This document shows positions 12,125-23,687 of a DNA stretch of 64,000 nucleotides, piece by piece. Source of the stretch: Mycteria americana (Eukaryota; Chordata; Aves; Ciconiiformes; Ciconiidae); NCBI RefSeq assembly GCF_035582795.1, contig NC_134372.1, positions 38,044,316 through 38,108,315 on the forward strand. Direction: 5' to 3'. The notes beneath the pieces were generated by a model, which saw only the letters and a list, made by a program, of their open reading frames with translations, did no database searches and was not told the DNA's origin. Within the stretch, counting starts at the first letter, position 1, and each line of letters starts with the position of its first letter. A program made the position numbers and the translations under genes.

Positions 12125-14249
12125 ATCACTCTTCTTTACTATGGCAAGCAAAGAATCTTTGCTGTCAGTGGACATCAGAAAGTTTTTTGAATAAGACCGT
12201 GAACTTTTTTCTAACTTGTTGCCATACCACTTACAAAAATTTTGTAAAGGAGCTTTCAGGCATTGAGACTAAGTTGTGGTTCATGTCTGACATGATGCAG
12301 CACAAATTATTTCTGTGTAATAAAGGCTCCCCCCAGCAAGGAGCATGGTATTTTTTCTACCCTTTCTTAGGAGCAACCCTGAGGGGATTATATCTATTCA
12401 GTATATGTGAGAATGTCAGTTAATAAAAGTTAATAAAATGTTTGGAAGCCTTATTCCTAAAAATGGTGTTTTCAAGCTTTTCAACATTTCTTTCTAAAAA
12501 GAACTTAAAGTGGGGAAAATAGTTGGAACTGGGCATGTGACAGCCTGGAATGCAGTCAAGCTGTGGAATACAAAGAAATCTAAGTAGGTAGATTTTTTCC
12601 CTTGTTTAAATTATGTGAATTGTGTAGCAACAATTACACTTGAATCCAAGGTTAAATGAAAAATATTTCTAGGGAATAGTATGTTTTGTACAGATTTATG
12701 GCTTTGAGTAAGTATTAGGTGATAAATTGTATTATTTTCCAGCATTCTTTTCCCCTCTTCACTCCTTAATTAAGTATTATTGTTTTGTTACAGGGGCTAA
12801 AAGAAAATGCTGTGTCTGTGCTCCTCATGGTTTTTTTTTTTTAAACAGATCACATAAAATATGCATGTTTTATAGCAGAATTAATTTGACTTTAATGTAG
12901 TTAGTAATACTGAAGTAATTTCTGCATGTTAGAAAAGATTAGTCCTAGAATAATTAACGTTATATTAGAATTGAAAGTGTTCTTTGTTTTTTTTCTTTAC
13001 CCTTCTCAGCTGGAAAAATCAAAGCTCCAATTTTTTCTGCTGAAACAGGAAAAAAGGCAGTTGCTCTATAGAGGCTTGGTTCGTTTTGAATTAGTAATGT
13101 GAATAGGTTGGAAATTTTATTTTGAATGAATCCTCTTTCTGTTTCCCAAATTGAGGAAAAAAAAAACCAACCAAAAATTAATTCTTACATTCGGGTTTTA
13201 ATAAGATCAGTAAGTTTTATTACTTATTGCTGTTTTCTGTCCATTACCATCACCTGTTCAGTGCTTGGGTGCCACGTGAGTCAGCTTGTCGTCAGCCCTG
13301 AACTGATCTCACCTGCAGCAGTAGGCTCATATTTGTATGCAGCGTAGGTTTTGTGGAGAATGTGATAATTACAGACAATTCACAAGATGGAGATTCATCT
13401 GCATTTTTTCTGGCTCTTGTACTCCTGTAGTTTGACTAAATCACTCAGTCCCCATTCTAACCTGATGAGAAAGTTGTAAGGCTGTTTTAGACCAAGTCAG
13501 CGTGGCTGCCCTTCTGTAGGAGTTATTTGCAGAATAACATCTATAATTTGGCTGTAAATATACCTTAGATGCCTGTTAAATTGCCAAAGCAATCTCTATG
13601 CTTTGCAGATTCTGATTACGCTCCAGGCCTGTAATCAGGTCTATTCATGAAGATGATCCTTTCCCGATAGCCTTGGGTTGTGGGCCAGGCTCCACGTGCG
13701 TTCGTTCATGGCTCAGTCCTGCCTGGTAGCACCATCCTTTTCTTGGTGTGGCGCGTCCTCGTCGCGGCCCTGTGCAGGTAACAGGCCAAAGGGCTGGGGC
13801 CCAGAGGGAGGGCGTTTTACTGGTGGCAGCAGCAATTCTGTGTGAAGAATTCTCATTAGCTCTGTAGAAAACTACCCAAATCACTTTTTCTGATTATTTA
13901 GCTTGTGCGAACATGTGCGTGTTTGGTCAGGCACTTGAGTGTTATGTGTGTGCACAGGTCATAAAGCACATAAGCAGTGTGTGCATATGCATATTGTAGT
14001 TTAATTTTTGTATCGTTATACATGATTGCAGCATATAATTGAGGCCTGATCTTCCCAGAAGATACCAATCCTCTGCTGTGAGCCTTGGGCAATCGAGACA
14101 CCGTGGGGTAAGGCAGGACTGGAGCCTAGCCGTAAGCGATCTTGCCTAAATATTTTTTTGAAATGCTGACATTTATGTATTTTCCTTCAGTCTTTACATG
14201 CGTTGTGCCAAAGCAAATGCTGACGTGTGCGTGCAATTTGCAGTCGCGC
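12125..14249. other. Intergenic DNA between WDR88 and the tRNA CpG island
   Basis: AT-rich to about 13.3 kb, then rising in GC. I saw no exon, RNA gene or clear repeat. A 79-aa minus-strand frame near 13645-13884 has no recognisable features. A short A/T-rich tract at 12830-12842 is simple sequence. Confidence 0.6.
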
Positions 14250-14583
14250 ACAGAGAAGCAAGTCTCGCAGAGCGGTGGCCGCAGCCGTCCTTTCCCGGCT
14301 GTTCACGGCGGCAGCACACGGCGCTGTTCGCCCCCGAGCTGCAGCTGCCTGTCGGAACCTCGGCCGGAGCCGAGCGGGACCGAGCCAGCTGCCTGATCCC
14401 GCCGGCCTGCGAGGGCAGTTCCGGGCGGCGCGGGGCCGCGCCGGCAGCGGGGCCGGCCCGGGTTGCGGCGGCGGGGCCGGCAGAGGTACCGGGGCACGAC
14501 AGAGGCGGCCGCGCCGCGGGCGGGGAGCCGGGCCGCCGCCGGGCCGATGTATTGGGGCCGCGCGGAGGGTGCGTTTATCGCCC

Positions 14584-14657
14584 GGCGCCGTGGCTTAGTT
14601 GGTTAAAGCGCCTGTCTAGTAAACAGGAGATCCTGGGTTCGAATCCCAGCGGTGCCT
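14584..14657 (+). tRNA. tRNA-Thr (anticodon AGT)
   Basis: A full cloverleaf with no intron. The acceptor stem GGCGCCG pairs with CGGTGCC (one G-T pair) and the discriminator base is T. The D arm holds box A (TGGCTTAGTTGG, 14591-14602). Anticodon stem CCTGT/ACAGG closes the loop CTAGTAA, with anticodon AGT at 14618-14620 (A34 is read as inosine, decoding ACU, ACC and ACA). The T arm holds box B GGTTCGAATCC (14636-14646). CCA is not encoded, as expected in a eukaryote. A Pol III TTTT stop lies 20 nt downstream. It appears functional; I recall a tRNA-Thr-AGT at the same place between human WDR88 and LRP3. Confidence 0.97.
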
Positions 14658-14676
14658 GCGCGGGACGGGCCCCGCC

Positions 14677-14680
14677 TTTT
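14677..14680 (+). terminator. Pol III terminator of tRNA-Thr
   Basis: The first run of four T after the tRNA, in a GC-rich setting (CCCCGCCTTTTGTCC). It gives a 3' trailer of about 20 nt. Confidence 0.85.
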
Positions 14681-14735
14681 GTCCGCGGGCGCCGTTTTAT
14701 TTACCGCCGCCGCGCGGGGGCGGCGGGGACGGCAC

Positions 14736-14754
14736 GGGACGGGACGGGACGGGG
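14736..14754 (+). repeat. (GGGAC)n repeat, G-quadruplex motif
   Basis: Four G-runs of at least three, separated by AC, make a canonical G4 pattern 56 nt after the tRNA terminator. A GCGCT-type pentamer repeat follows at about 14755-14782. Confidence 0.8.
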
Positions 14755-14930
14755 CTGCGCTGCAGTGCGCTGCGCTGCGCTGGGGCGGCCGCGGCGGGAG
14801 GAGGCGCCGGGCTGCAGCTCCGCCGCAATGAGGAGGGAAAAAGCCGCGATGTGTACAAAAATCAAAGACGTGGCAATTCAGGCATTGCCCGTCCCGGGCG
14901 CGCAGCCCCCTGCGCGCTTTAGAGCGGGGG

Positions 14931-14967
14931 TTACGTCCCCGTCCCGTCCCCCGTCCCCCGTCCCCGA
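14931..14967 (-). repeat. (GTCCC)n repeat, G4 motif on the minus strand
   Basis: An imperfect GTCCC/GTCCCC/GTCCCCC run, complementary to the GGGAC repeat about 180 bp upstream. G4-capable on the minus strand. The two form an imperfect inverted repeat. Confidence 0.75.
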
Positions 14968-14990
14968 GTTTTTATTCATACAGAGCCAAG

Positions 14991-16603
14991 AAAATGCCTC
15001 TTTCAAGTTTCTTTTGTTCTTGTCTGCAGGTCTTCAATAGCTTCTCAGGTAAACGAAGCTATTCTTTCCTTCTTTTTTTTTTGTCTTGCAGTTTGAGTAC
15101 ATGTTGGCTAGGTGTCTGATGCTGAGGCTTTTGTCACCCATCAGTACCACGACCCACCTTTCATCTCTTCTTACTTGCTTGTGTTACGTAAAGTCTGGCT
15201 TTTCCAAGTGAAAGTTGTAATAACTGCTCTGTGCTGTTCTCCATGTAATTAGTGACACAACAGAGAGAACAGAAGGTTTTCCTAGCCACCTTTAAAAATC
15301 AAAGGCCAAATCCTGCTGTGTTAGGCTTGTGAATTAGGTTCAGTGAAATTACTCCAAATTTGTATTACTGTAAACAAAGGCAGAATCTGTCCTAAAGGCA
15401 AAAAGCTTAAACCTCATTAATACAAGCCCCAGCCTAGCAGCCATATCCTTGGGCATTTTTTTGGGCTCACACAGTGGTGATGGGAGTAAGTGGATTCACA
15501 GGCATATTTGGAGGGTCAGGTCTTCAGGACTCAGATCTGCAGCCAAATCACAGCTGTCAGTAGCCCCAGATGCAATGTATAAGTCCAATGTCCAGGATGA
15601 GCATCTTTGGTTAGAATATTTACCTGCAGGAATCTTTCTTTGAGTAGTATTTACTGTAAAAATGCGACATAGATAGTATTTGATACGTGATAAATATAAG
15701 TAAACCATAATTGCAAGTTGCAATATGTTTTTAAAAAATTAGGAGTATCTTGAGATTAACCTCCCCTAGATTGGCATTGTCTAAAAGAAAACAAAAAGAA
15801 CTAGAGTTTAAGACAATTGGAAAGTGCAAATTAAGGAGGATTTGGGGAAAAGAAGCTGCCGTGAATGTCAGCCAGGTCCCCTGTTGCTCCTCAGCCAGCA
15901 GCAGTTTGGACCCTGCAGGAAACAAGAGTTTTGAAAATAAAAATCTTGTGAGGATGTTTCTGTTCCTCTGACCTTTGCAGCTGATACAAAATCACATAAC
16001 TTCCTAGCACTGATTTTGAGCCACAGATGAGGTGCAGAGTCCATGGACCTGTGAAATTTTAGTATCAAGAAAACCCAGCAGTTTAGTGTCAAATAAATCC
16101 TGCAGTCACGAACAGTGACACCACGGGACCAAACTCCACTCTGGAGGAAAAGGTTGGCTGGGGTGCCTGCCGCTGCGCTGGGTGCGTAGGGGAGAGCCAC
16201 GTCCGCGTCCTCCCTGCGTGTGGACCCCGCAGCCTCTCCTCTGGATTTGGCTGTTGGGATAGTGCTCGCCGGACTCCTCTTTCTTTCCTGTTAGGGCCCT
16301 GCTTCCTCCGCTTACAGCTTTTTTGTGCATTAGGAGAATAGTGCCTGAAATGAAGAACAAAGGAAAACAAATACTCTGGTAGTTTTTGCACATGCTGTTT
16401 GTAACCAGACAGACTGGTTCTCAGCTCTTGCATGGTAGAGAGAGATGACTTAGGGGTTCTTTATTCTGGGTATTTGTATGCGCTATTACTCTGCTAGTTT
16501 CCATGTAGTTTCTGTTCTTTAGCTTGTAGATGAGAACCGCCAATGTTAATGAGTATCTAGGTGTTTGTATCAAAATCGTTAACGCTCTTTTTTGATCCAT
16601 CAG
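14991..16603. other. Region between CpG island and first CAP exon
   Basis: No certain gene. A possible signal-peptide exon, 15092-15187, has a strong acceptor (T-rich tract then CTTGCAG). It contains ATG at 15101 and 29 hydrophobic-rich codons (MLARCLMLRLLSPISTTTHL...) and ends in phase 0 at a GTAAAG donor. The first CAP exon starts in phase 0. The exon bearing the usual CAP 'HN..R' helix was not found, so this link is weak. Confidence 0.3.
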
Positions 16604-16914
16604 CCGGAATGGCATGATGAGCCAGCCAGGATGGCACTGGAGTGGGCTGGTCACTGTGTACTTCAACATGGGCACCCTAAAAAAAGCCTCAAAATGTTTG
16701 AGGAAGGAGGGCAAAATTGGAGTCTGAATCGGTTCATGAGCACAGACCTGATTTGTCTGGATTCTCTAAGAGTGACTCTGTATTTTTATATATTAGTCAC
16801 AAACATGGACCCCGGCTTCTGTAACAGATCTCTAGGATGATATGCATACTTATGTGGGAAGTAACATTTTAAGCCAATATTTAAGCAAATTGAGTGGACT
16901 GTGGCATATAGGGT

Positions 16915-17332
16915 CTAGAGCAGAAGTCTTATGAGAAGCGGCTGAGGGAACTGGGGTTGTTTAGCCTGGAGAAAAGGAGGCTGAGGGGAGACCTTATTGC
17001 TCTCTACAACTACCTGAAAGGAGGTTGTACAGAGGTGGGGGTCGGTCTCTTCTCCCAGGTAACAAGTGATAGGGCAAGAGCAAACAGCCTCAAGTTCTGC
17101 CAGAGGAGGTTTAGATTGGATATTAGGAAAAATTTCTTCACCAAAAAGGTTGTCAAGCATTGGAACAGGCTGCCCAGGGAAGTGGTTGAGTCGCCATCCC
17201 TGGGGATATTTGAAAGATGTGTAGATGTGGTGCTTAGGGACGTGGTTTAGTGGCGGACTTGGCAGTGATAGGTTAACGGTTGGACTTGATGATCTTAAGG
17301 TCTTTTCCAACCTAAACAATTCTATGATGCTA
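16915..17332 (+). mobile_element. CR1 LINE 3' fragment
   Basis: Translates to the end of the CR1 reverse transcriptase frame ([41 protein letters not shown]). The short CR1 3' UTR follows ('ggacttgatgatcttaagg') and ends in the typical attctatgat motif. 5'-truncated, with no promoter or full frame. It sits between CAP exons A and B. Confidence 0.95.
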
Positions 17333-18794
17333 TATTTTTTTGCATAGATTTAATGATACATAAATACATCATGTAAGTTGCTTGTTTTGGCTCATACTTG
17401 CACGTTTTAAATATGTATTCAGGAAATCCCTTCATCTGAGCACTGAGCTTTCACTGACTGCCCAGAGGGTAGGGTGAAGGGCCTGCTGTGCTGGACAATT
17501 TGCTATATTTCTTATTTAGGTAACAACATTAGTAAGAAATTCAACAATGTGAAATTCACTTAGTGTGCCTGTTCTGCTGACAGTAACAATATCTCAGTGT
17601 TCAGTTATTTCCAAGATTTGCCACCAGCCTTTTCCTTGGAGAGAGGCTTGGATACTTTCAGGCTGTAATATGTCAGCCTAAAACAGTCTAAGTCCATCTG
17701 CTTTCTTCATTCATTTTTTCCAATGTTTTGCACTACCTTTTGTCCTTTGTGTACAGTTGCAAGGAGGAACGGTAAGTGCTGTCTACAGAGCATGCAAAAT
17801 TCAACTGTCTCCAAAAAGGTTGCATTTTTTGAGTGTCCCCAAACAGGAAATATGGGTAGATTCCAGTTCACAAATGGAAGCAGTGCCGATGCCTATTGGA
17901 ATTGGCCTTGATTTTGGCTGAGCCGTACGTCACCTCACTCATGTTCCTTGCAGGAGTAGTCAGCTGGACTATTCAGTCAGTTGAGATAACTTCAGTGAAA
18001 CTACTCCCATACACAAGTTTTTGCAGGATTAAAGCCTTTAGCTGTTGTTCTTATGTTACAAGTAATATTTAGTTCCTAAGTTGAGAGCTAGAGTGAGAAA
18101 CCCAAGAAATGTACTCATCAATGGGATTGTGTAAAGTGTTTTAATGCATGTGATAAAAAAACAAACCTCTGTGAAAATGTCAGAATACTAGTCATGCCAA
18201 AAAGATTCTATATTGTTTATCATGTGAAATTCTACAAAGCTAGGTTTCTAAGGTAGTTTAAAACTTCTAAACAAATCACTAACACTTAAGCTAAATGTGC
18301 ATGTTGAGTGTGTATGTTTTTTTGGTTTTGTTTTTTCTTTTACATTTACATGTGGGAATAGGCCAGATGAAGGCCAGTTAATTTAAGTAAGATGGTAGTT
18401 ACAGAACTGTCAATAGTGTTAAAACTGCATTAAAGCTTATGTGTGGTTTGCCAGGTAGCAGGTAGTAACAGCTGTCTTTGCATAAATATTTGCATTTTTA
18501 TTTTTAATGTGATCTGAATAAGCTTCCTTCTCCCACTCCCCACCCAGGTGTTACACCATCACATCAATAACCAGTGAAGTAAAGCAGCTGTCCTCTGTGT
18601 ATAATCATGTCATCAGCTGCTCTAAATACAGCAAATGGTGTTCATAGACCCCCTGGCCCTTACACTACTGATATTTGCAATTTTGTATTTGAAAATACAC
18701 GTGTAATCAAGCGTGATCTACTTAATTCCCAACAAGCAAGAGGGAGCCTGGTCAGACTGGCCTTGCCCATTGAGAGACCTGCTCTTTGCTCTTC

Positions 18795-18930
18795 AGCTGT
18801 TTGGCTCTGGACACACTGCTCTTAACTTTTGATCTCTTTTGCCGTCTGCAAAATTAGAATAATACTTACTGATCTCACAGAGTTGCTGGGAGAGTTAATT
18901 AATGTTGTATGAAGCACTTTGAGCTTTTGG
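18795..18930 (+). mobile_element. MIR-type SINE fragment
   Basis: The phrases 'tctgcaaaattagaataata', 'ctcacagagttgctgggag' and 'gcactttgagctt' follow the MIR core and 3' part in order (consensus recalled: 'tctgtaaaatggggataata', 'ctcacagggttgttgtgag', 'aagcgctttga'). Old and diverged; borders approximate. It lies just before CAP exon B. Confidence 0.65.
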
Positions 18931-19046
18931 ATAAAATCAATATTATTAAAGCCGTGTTTTTATTTTTCTTCTCAGTAAGTTCAGTCTTTCTGCAGTTAGG
19001 TCATGCTGGTACTAAGCCTCTTCAATGGTGCTGGCAACGTTCACAG

Positions 19047-21460
19047 GTGCATTTGGACTGTTTCTGGGAAAAGGGGCCTGACTGGCTTCATCTCATTGAT
19101 GGGGTAGAAAATCGACTTGCAAATAAACCTTTTGAAAGGTTTAGGTAAAGGTGTTCCTTGAAAAATTAGTATGTAGGACTGTTTCAGTCTTTTTGTTGAA
19201 GGTGCTTATTAGCTATTCATATTTCTGTAGGTAAACATAAAATAATCTATGTAATACATGTTTTTTACAGGCCAGTATTTTTCTGTCAAGATAGTTTTCC
19301 TTTTTTAATCCCTCAAAATATTGCAACATTTTACATAAAGGTGTGTGATTATTATACCAATATATGATTGATATTGCCTGAGAAGAGGTAAGTGTAATAG
19401 GTAGCTTATGACGAGTATTTAGAAAATACTTTAAAATCTTTCTAATTGTAGAAAATGCTATTTTTTGATGCCAAACCCAACCAAGTGGCCACAATCTGTA
19501 AGACAGGATGCATACCATATTTCTTATGACACGTTCCCGTAATGACTGCCTCCTTCAAATGGAATAAATTAACACCTGGTAAAGACAGGGAATCCTTGCC
19601 AGTTAAGTATGATAAACTACAACCTTTTGTAAAAGCATATTATAGGAGCTCACATACGACCCTGACCAATTCATGCGATAGACACAAATCCCTAGAATTG
19701 TTAATTGTGCTCTGGTCCTTTTACCCACAGAGCATACAGTGTTCAACATTTTTAGAGCCGTAATGAATCTCTGAAATTATATTAAGGCGGAACCAAAGAA
19801 TAATTTAATTGCCAATAGCAAGTATACTGTTTTATTATTTAAGCTGGGAGAACAAATTCACCTGCCTTTGAAAATCTGGGATGAAGTAAACAGTATAAAT
19901 TCTTGAGCACTAACCGTTTGGGTCCTCTCTGTGGACATTGCACATAGGTAATTTAACCATGATTTTCTCTAATGGTTCCTAGAGTGCACTGTGTTTTCTT
20001 AATCGTTACTCATGTTTACCTTAATTTTCTAGCTTGTGTGGGCAAGGACAAAATACGTGAGACATGGATTCATGGACAGGTCAGGAGGCTCTGGATTGTT
20101 CACACGTAGTCTGTAACCAAAGCCCCATGTAAGTAGTGCAGTCTCAATCTTGGCAAAAAGATTTTCAGTTTAGAAATGCAGAGTTTTTATAATTAAATAT
20201 GTTGCCTCTGTATATTCAGTGGCTGTTTATATGATACCTGCCTTTGACTTGCTCTTATATGGTTTAAATACTAAACCTGCAAAATAGACGCCAAAAGAAC
20301 TTGGTCAGGTGACTCCAGCATGAACCAGGTATAGCAGTGCTCTGGCCTAAACTGTTTAATGATTTTCATGTGACGTTCTCATGTGTTACAGGTTGAATGT
20401 AAAGCCTTGTCTTGAATTAGTCTGATAAAACACTTTCCATCTGGAATAGACAAGACCATAGTTCCGGGCTTTTATGAAAGCCGTAAAAATTAACTGTGGA
20501 TTAATAAATAAAATATCTTTTTAGGTATGTAATTGGAAGAGAATTTTGTGTTCTAGCAGCTTTTCATGCTTTATCCCAGTGGTGGTGAATTTACTGAGGT
20601 GAGAAAGAGAGAAACAAGGAATCTGACTGTCTGTATATTCACAAATAAAGTATGTTTCCTTTTGTTTTCTAACAGCAGCTACATCACTGGAAAATGTGTT
20701 TTAACGAGAATATTTATTTTTTAAATAGGAGACTAAACTATTCTAATAACACTGCTTTATAGAGCTCTGGATTGGGTGAAGTGATTTTTAAAGCCCAGGA
20801 ACTGTATTTTGAGAGGTGCCAGCTTAGATTCTAGCTTTGTTTTCAGCTGCTGCTGCTGCAGGTTTTCCCTTTTGGTGTCTGACTGACATGATTTGAACAC
20901 TTAATATTTGACTTGCATGTGTAAGGTCTACACCAGTGGTGGAAAAAGATGATATATTGGCATGCTTTATTTGACTTAATCACAGCATATACAGTACCTC
21001 TAAAGAGCTGTAGGTAATAAATTTAAAGTTATCCTGGTAAGTGTATTTTTAATAATCTTTTACCTTAGTTGGCAAAAACTCCATAATTTGTACCCATTAT
21101 TGATTTATAGCTGAATTAGGAGCACAAAACTAACCTGTTCTTGAGAATCAGCTGCTGAGATTCTATCAAGGTGTTAGGGAAGAATAACACGTGAAGTAAT
21201 ATCTCAACAGTTTAGCATTTATATAAAAATAATGTGAAATGGTGAAATAAAAAGCAAGTGTCTGACATTTTAAAGAATTCTCACAGTGGCAGGAATTGCT
21301 CCAAAAGATCTCTAACTCCTGTGCTGTTGTGACTAATAATTTCCCTAGGAGTTTCATAACCAGCCTGTTCTGTGAAATTGTATCCAGAACTTATCACAGT
21401 CATGGTGACTCCGTGCTACTGACTCAGTGAAGTTGAGTATGTCAAGTATCACTTAACATA
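19047..21460. other. Introns of the CAP-EGF locus (B-C and first part of C-D)
   Basis: Apart from exon C (20033-20128) I saw no exon, RNA gene or clear repeat. AT-rich throughout. Confidence 0.5.
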
Positions 21461-21464
21461 AGAA

Positions 21465-21665
21465 AATAACTATACTCAAATTGAATCAGACCAAAGGTGC
21501 GTGTAGCCCAGTGTCCTCTCTATAACCGTGGCCAATAGCACATGTCTAAGGCAGAACATAAGCACAGGGCAAACATGCAGTGATATTTTGCCAGAATACC
21601 CTACGTGCCTCTGGTGATTTCCAGCTCAGGGTCTTGAACTCTCACATACAGACCTGATCAAATTT
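21465..21665 (+). mobile_element. Ancient amniote interspersed repeat
   Basis: The text 'gaatcagaccaaaggtgcgt' followed by 'gtagcccagtgtcct' and 'gtggccaatagcacatg' matches an old repeat common in turtle, crocodile and bird genomes, recalled as 'gggtcagaccaaaggtccat...tagcccagtatcctg...gtggcca'. I am not sure of its family; it may be a CR1-related 3' end. No coding capacity. Confidence 0.6.
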
Positions 21666-21669
21666 AATT

Positions 21670-23087
21670 TTTCATTTCTCCATGTCTGTGAATAGGAAAA
21701 AGTGAAGTGACTCCTGCAGGCAGATGTGCATATTGGAGACATCTTTATCATAGGGACAGTTGCCTAAAGAAGGAAAATATTAGAAGCAGTCAAATGTTTA
21801 GTGGCTGTTTATTGCAGCAGCAACTGTAGGCTTAGGGGGAGATATTTTCCAGCTTGCCTGTGAGCTGGCATTGCTGCCTGCACGTTATTCACAAAGATTT
21901 GGGTGAAAACATTTGATGAAAACATCAAGTGAAGCCACACTGCCTGTTAACCCCAGTTTGTGAGACTGCCCTTTCGTATTTCCTGACACGCTGTTCTGTG
22001 GTGTGTCATGCTTCGACAGGCATGTCCAGTTACACGGTGTCACGCCTGTATAATGTGATGTGATGTCTGTGTCATGAAGGGATTTGCCAGAGTGTAATAT
22101 GTCAGCTCTGAACTTTGTGGGGGGGGAGGGACGACACACGACTGTTTGGGGTACGGTAGTCTGCATATTGGAAAACAAAGACATTTTCCAGTTATTGCTT
22201 TGCTGCTTGTAGAAAATATTGGGACGGATGGTTTAATTTGTAAGGAATTTGCAGAAATGATACCTGTTACTTGTAGGCTTGTTGTAAGATTTTCATTATC
22301 TGTTCTTACAGAATAAGACAGTTTAATGTCATTGCTTATTGAGAAGAAAGTGACTTGCCCCCATCACCCAGCAGATCAGTCCCTCGTGTATTCTGCTATT
22401 GATATTTACTGTCCAGACCTTTATGAAGGTAAAATCGGCCTGTGAACTTAGAGATAGATATCCCATAGAGTGTCACTTAAAAGACTGAAAACACAACAGA
22501 GGGCAGCAGCAGAGAGAGTAAGAGACGGGCACTGAGCAATTTAGATTCTTCCCATTTAGGACCTGTGTTGCTCCATTTTCCAGTCAATCCAGCTCATAAA
22601 TACACCTGAATAGAAAAAAAAAAAGTTTTTAAAAGCTTAGCTGTATTTCAGTTCAGAGTGAAAACCAAGATTCTTCAAGCAGGGAGACAGGTTAGCTAGG
22701 AAATTGCAAGTTTTGTGCTTTCCTGCAGCAAAATGGAGAATTTTTCATCCAAAAGGCTGAAATGGCCACAAAATGGGGAGTTCCGTGCGACCAGTGGGAG
22801 AAGTGTGAGGCAGTTTTGGAGATATTCTTTGACCACTCTGAAAAATGTTATTTCATTAGCTACACTTGGCTCATGTTCAGAAGTTTACTTTCTTGAAGGT
22901 GTTTTCAATTCTCATGTTTTAAATGTACATTGCCTATCTTGGCAATTTGGATTTGTTTTATTAGATGGTGAAGCCATTACAATTCAGTTTATTTTCAGCT
23001 TAACCTTCTATTTCTATTCCAATAGGGTATAAATGGATTAAGAAATGTGCATACTTAAAAATTATTTTTTATATCTTTTTTGTGTAG
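21670..23087. other. Intron C-D of the CAP-EGF locus
   Basis: Mostly featureless. Around 22325-22400 the phrase 'gaaagtgacttgcccccatc' followed by 'cacccagcagatc' resembles a MIR/L3-type fragment. A 105-codon frame at 22715-23032 shows no domain. Exon D follows directly. Confidence 0.45.
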
Positions 23088-23340
23088 GAGTAGTATAGAT
23101 TGGAAAGCTATGCAGCCTGACATCCCAGGAGACCTGTGTCCTGAGTGTGATCCAGGTGGTGTGAAAACGGACTTGGCAGTAAGAAATACATGCCTGTAAA
23201 AATATTGCCTACAACTCTATTATATGCATATAGCCTTATTGTTCATTTTGAGAACTATTTTAAAAACAATCACTTTGAGCAAAGGGCAAGTGTTGTTAAC
23301 ACCTGTGAAATAAAATCTACAATGTTAAGGCCTCCTACAT

Positions 23341-23687
23341 AGAATCACAGAATCATTTAGGTTGGAAAAGACCCTTAAGATCGAGTCCAACCGTTAACCT
23401 AGCACTGCCAAGTCCACACTAAACCATGTCCGTAAGTACCACATCTACACGTCTTTCAAATACCCCCAGGGATGGCGACTCAACCACTTCCCTGGGCAGC
23501 CTGTTCCAATGCTTGACAACCCTTTCAGTGAAGACATTTTTCCTAATATCCAGTCTAAACCTCCCCTGACACAACTTGAGGCCATTTCCTCGCATCCTAT
23601 CACTTGTTACTTGGGAGCAGAGACTGACACCCACCTCACTACAGCCTCCTTTCAGGCAGTTGTAGAGCCTTCCAGTCCTCAAATGAG
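23341..23687 (-). mobile_element. CR1 LINE 3' fragment, minus strand
   Basis: The + strand begins 'agaatcacagaatcatttag', the reverse complement of the CR1 3' end. The minus-strand frame gives the CR1 reverse transcriptase C-terminus ([44 protein letters not shown]). 5'-truncated. It is inverted relative to the 16.9-kb copy and lies between exons D and D2. Confidence 0.95.

Larger units (their letters stand above)
14250..14990. promoter_or_regulatory. CpG island around tRNA-Thr
   Basis: A sharp GC- and CpG-rich block set in AT-rich DNA, with many CGCG, GGCGG and CCGCC runs. It surrounds the tRNA-Thr gene and the pentanucleotide repeats. Long frames through it (up to 280 codons, 14198-15040) have the arginine, alanine and glycine bias expected of any CpG island and show no domain. 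It could also be the promoter of the CAP-EGF locus that starts within the next 2 kb; this is inference. Confidence 0.8.

Noticed and set aside
14198-15040. 280-codon frame across the tRNA CpG island
   Set aside because: It runs straight through the tRNA gene and low-complexity repeats; a composition artefact.
15750-15880. Frame with KLRRIWGKEAAVNV, faintly like the CAP 'HN..R...PPAA.M' helix
   Set aside because: The diagnostic HN is absent, there is a three-residue spacing misfit, and the splice phases do not match the neighbouring candidates.
16957-17250. 97-codon frame with protein-like text
   Set aside because: It is the C-terminal end of a 5'-truncated CR1 LINE, not a host gene. The same holds for 23419-23682 on the minus strand.
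18548-18650. Possible missing CAP exon (ITSEVKQL) between blocks A and B
   Set aside because: The W-Y of the expected WY.EVK motif is absent and there is no suitable donor; not enough to call.
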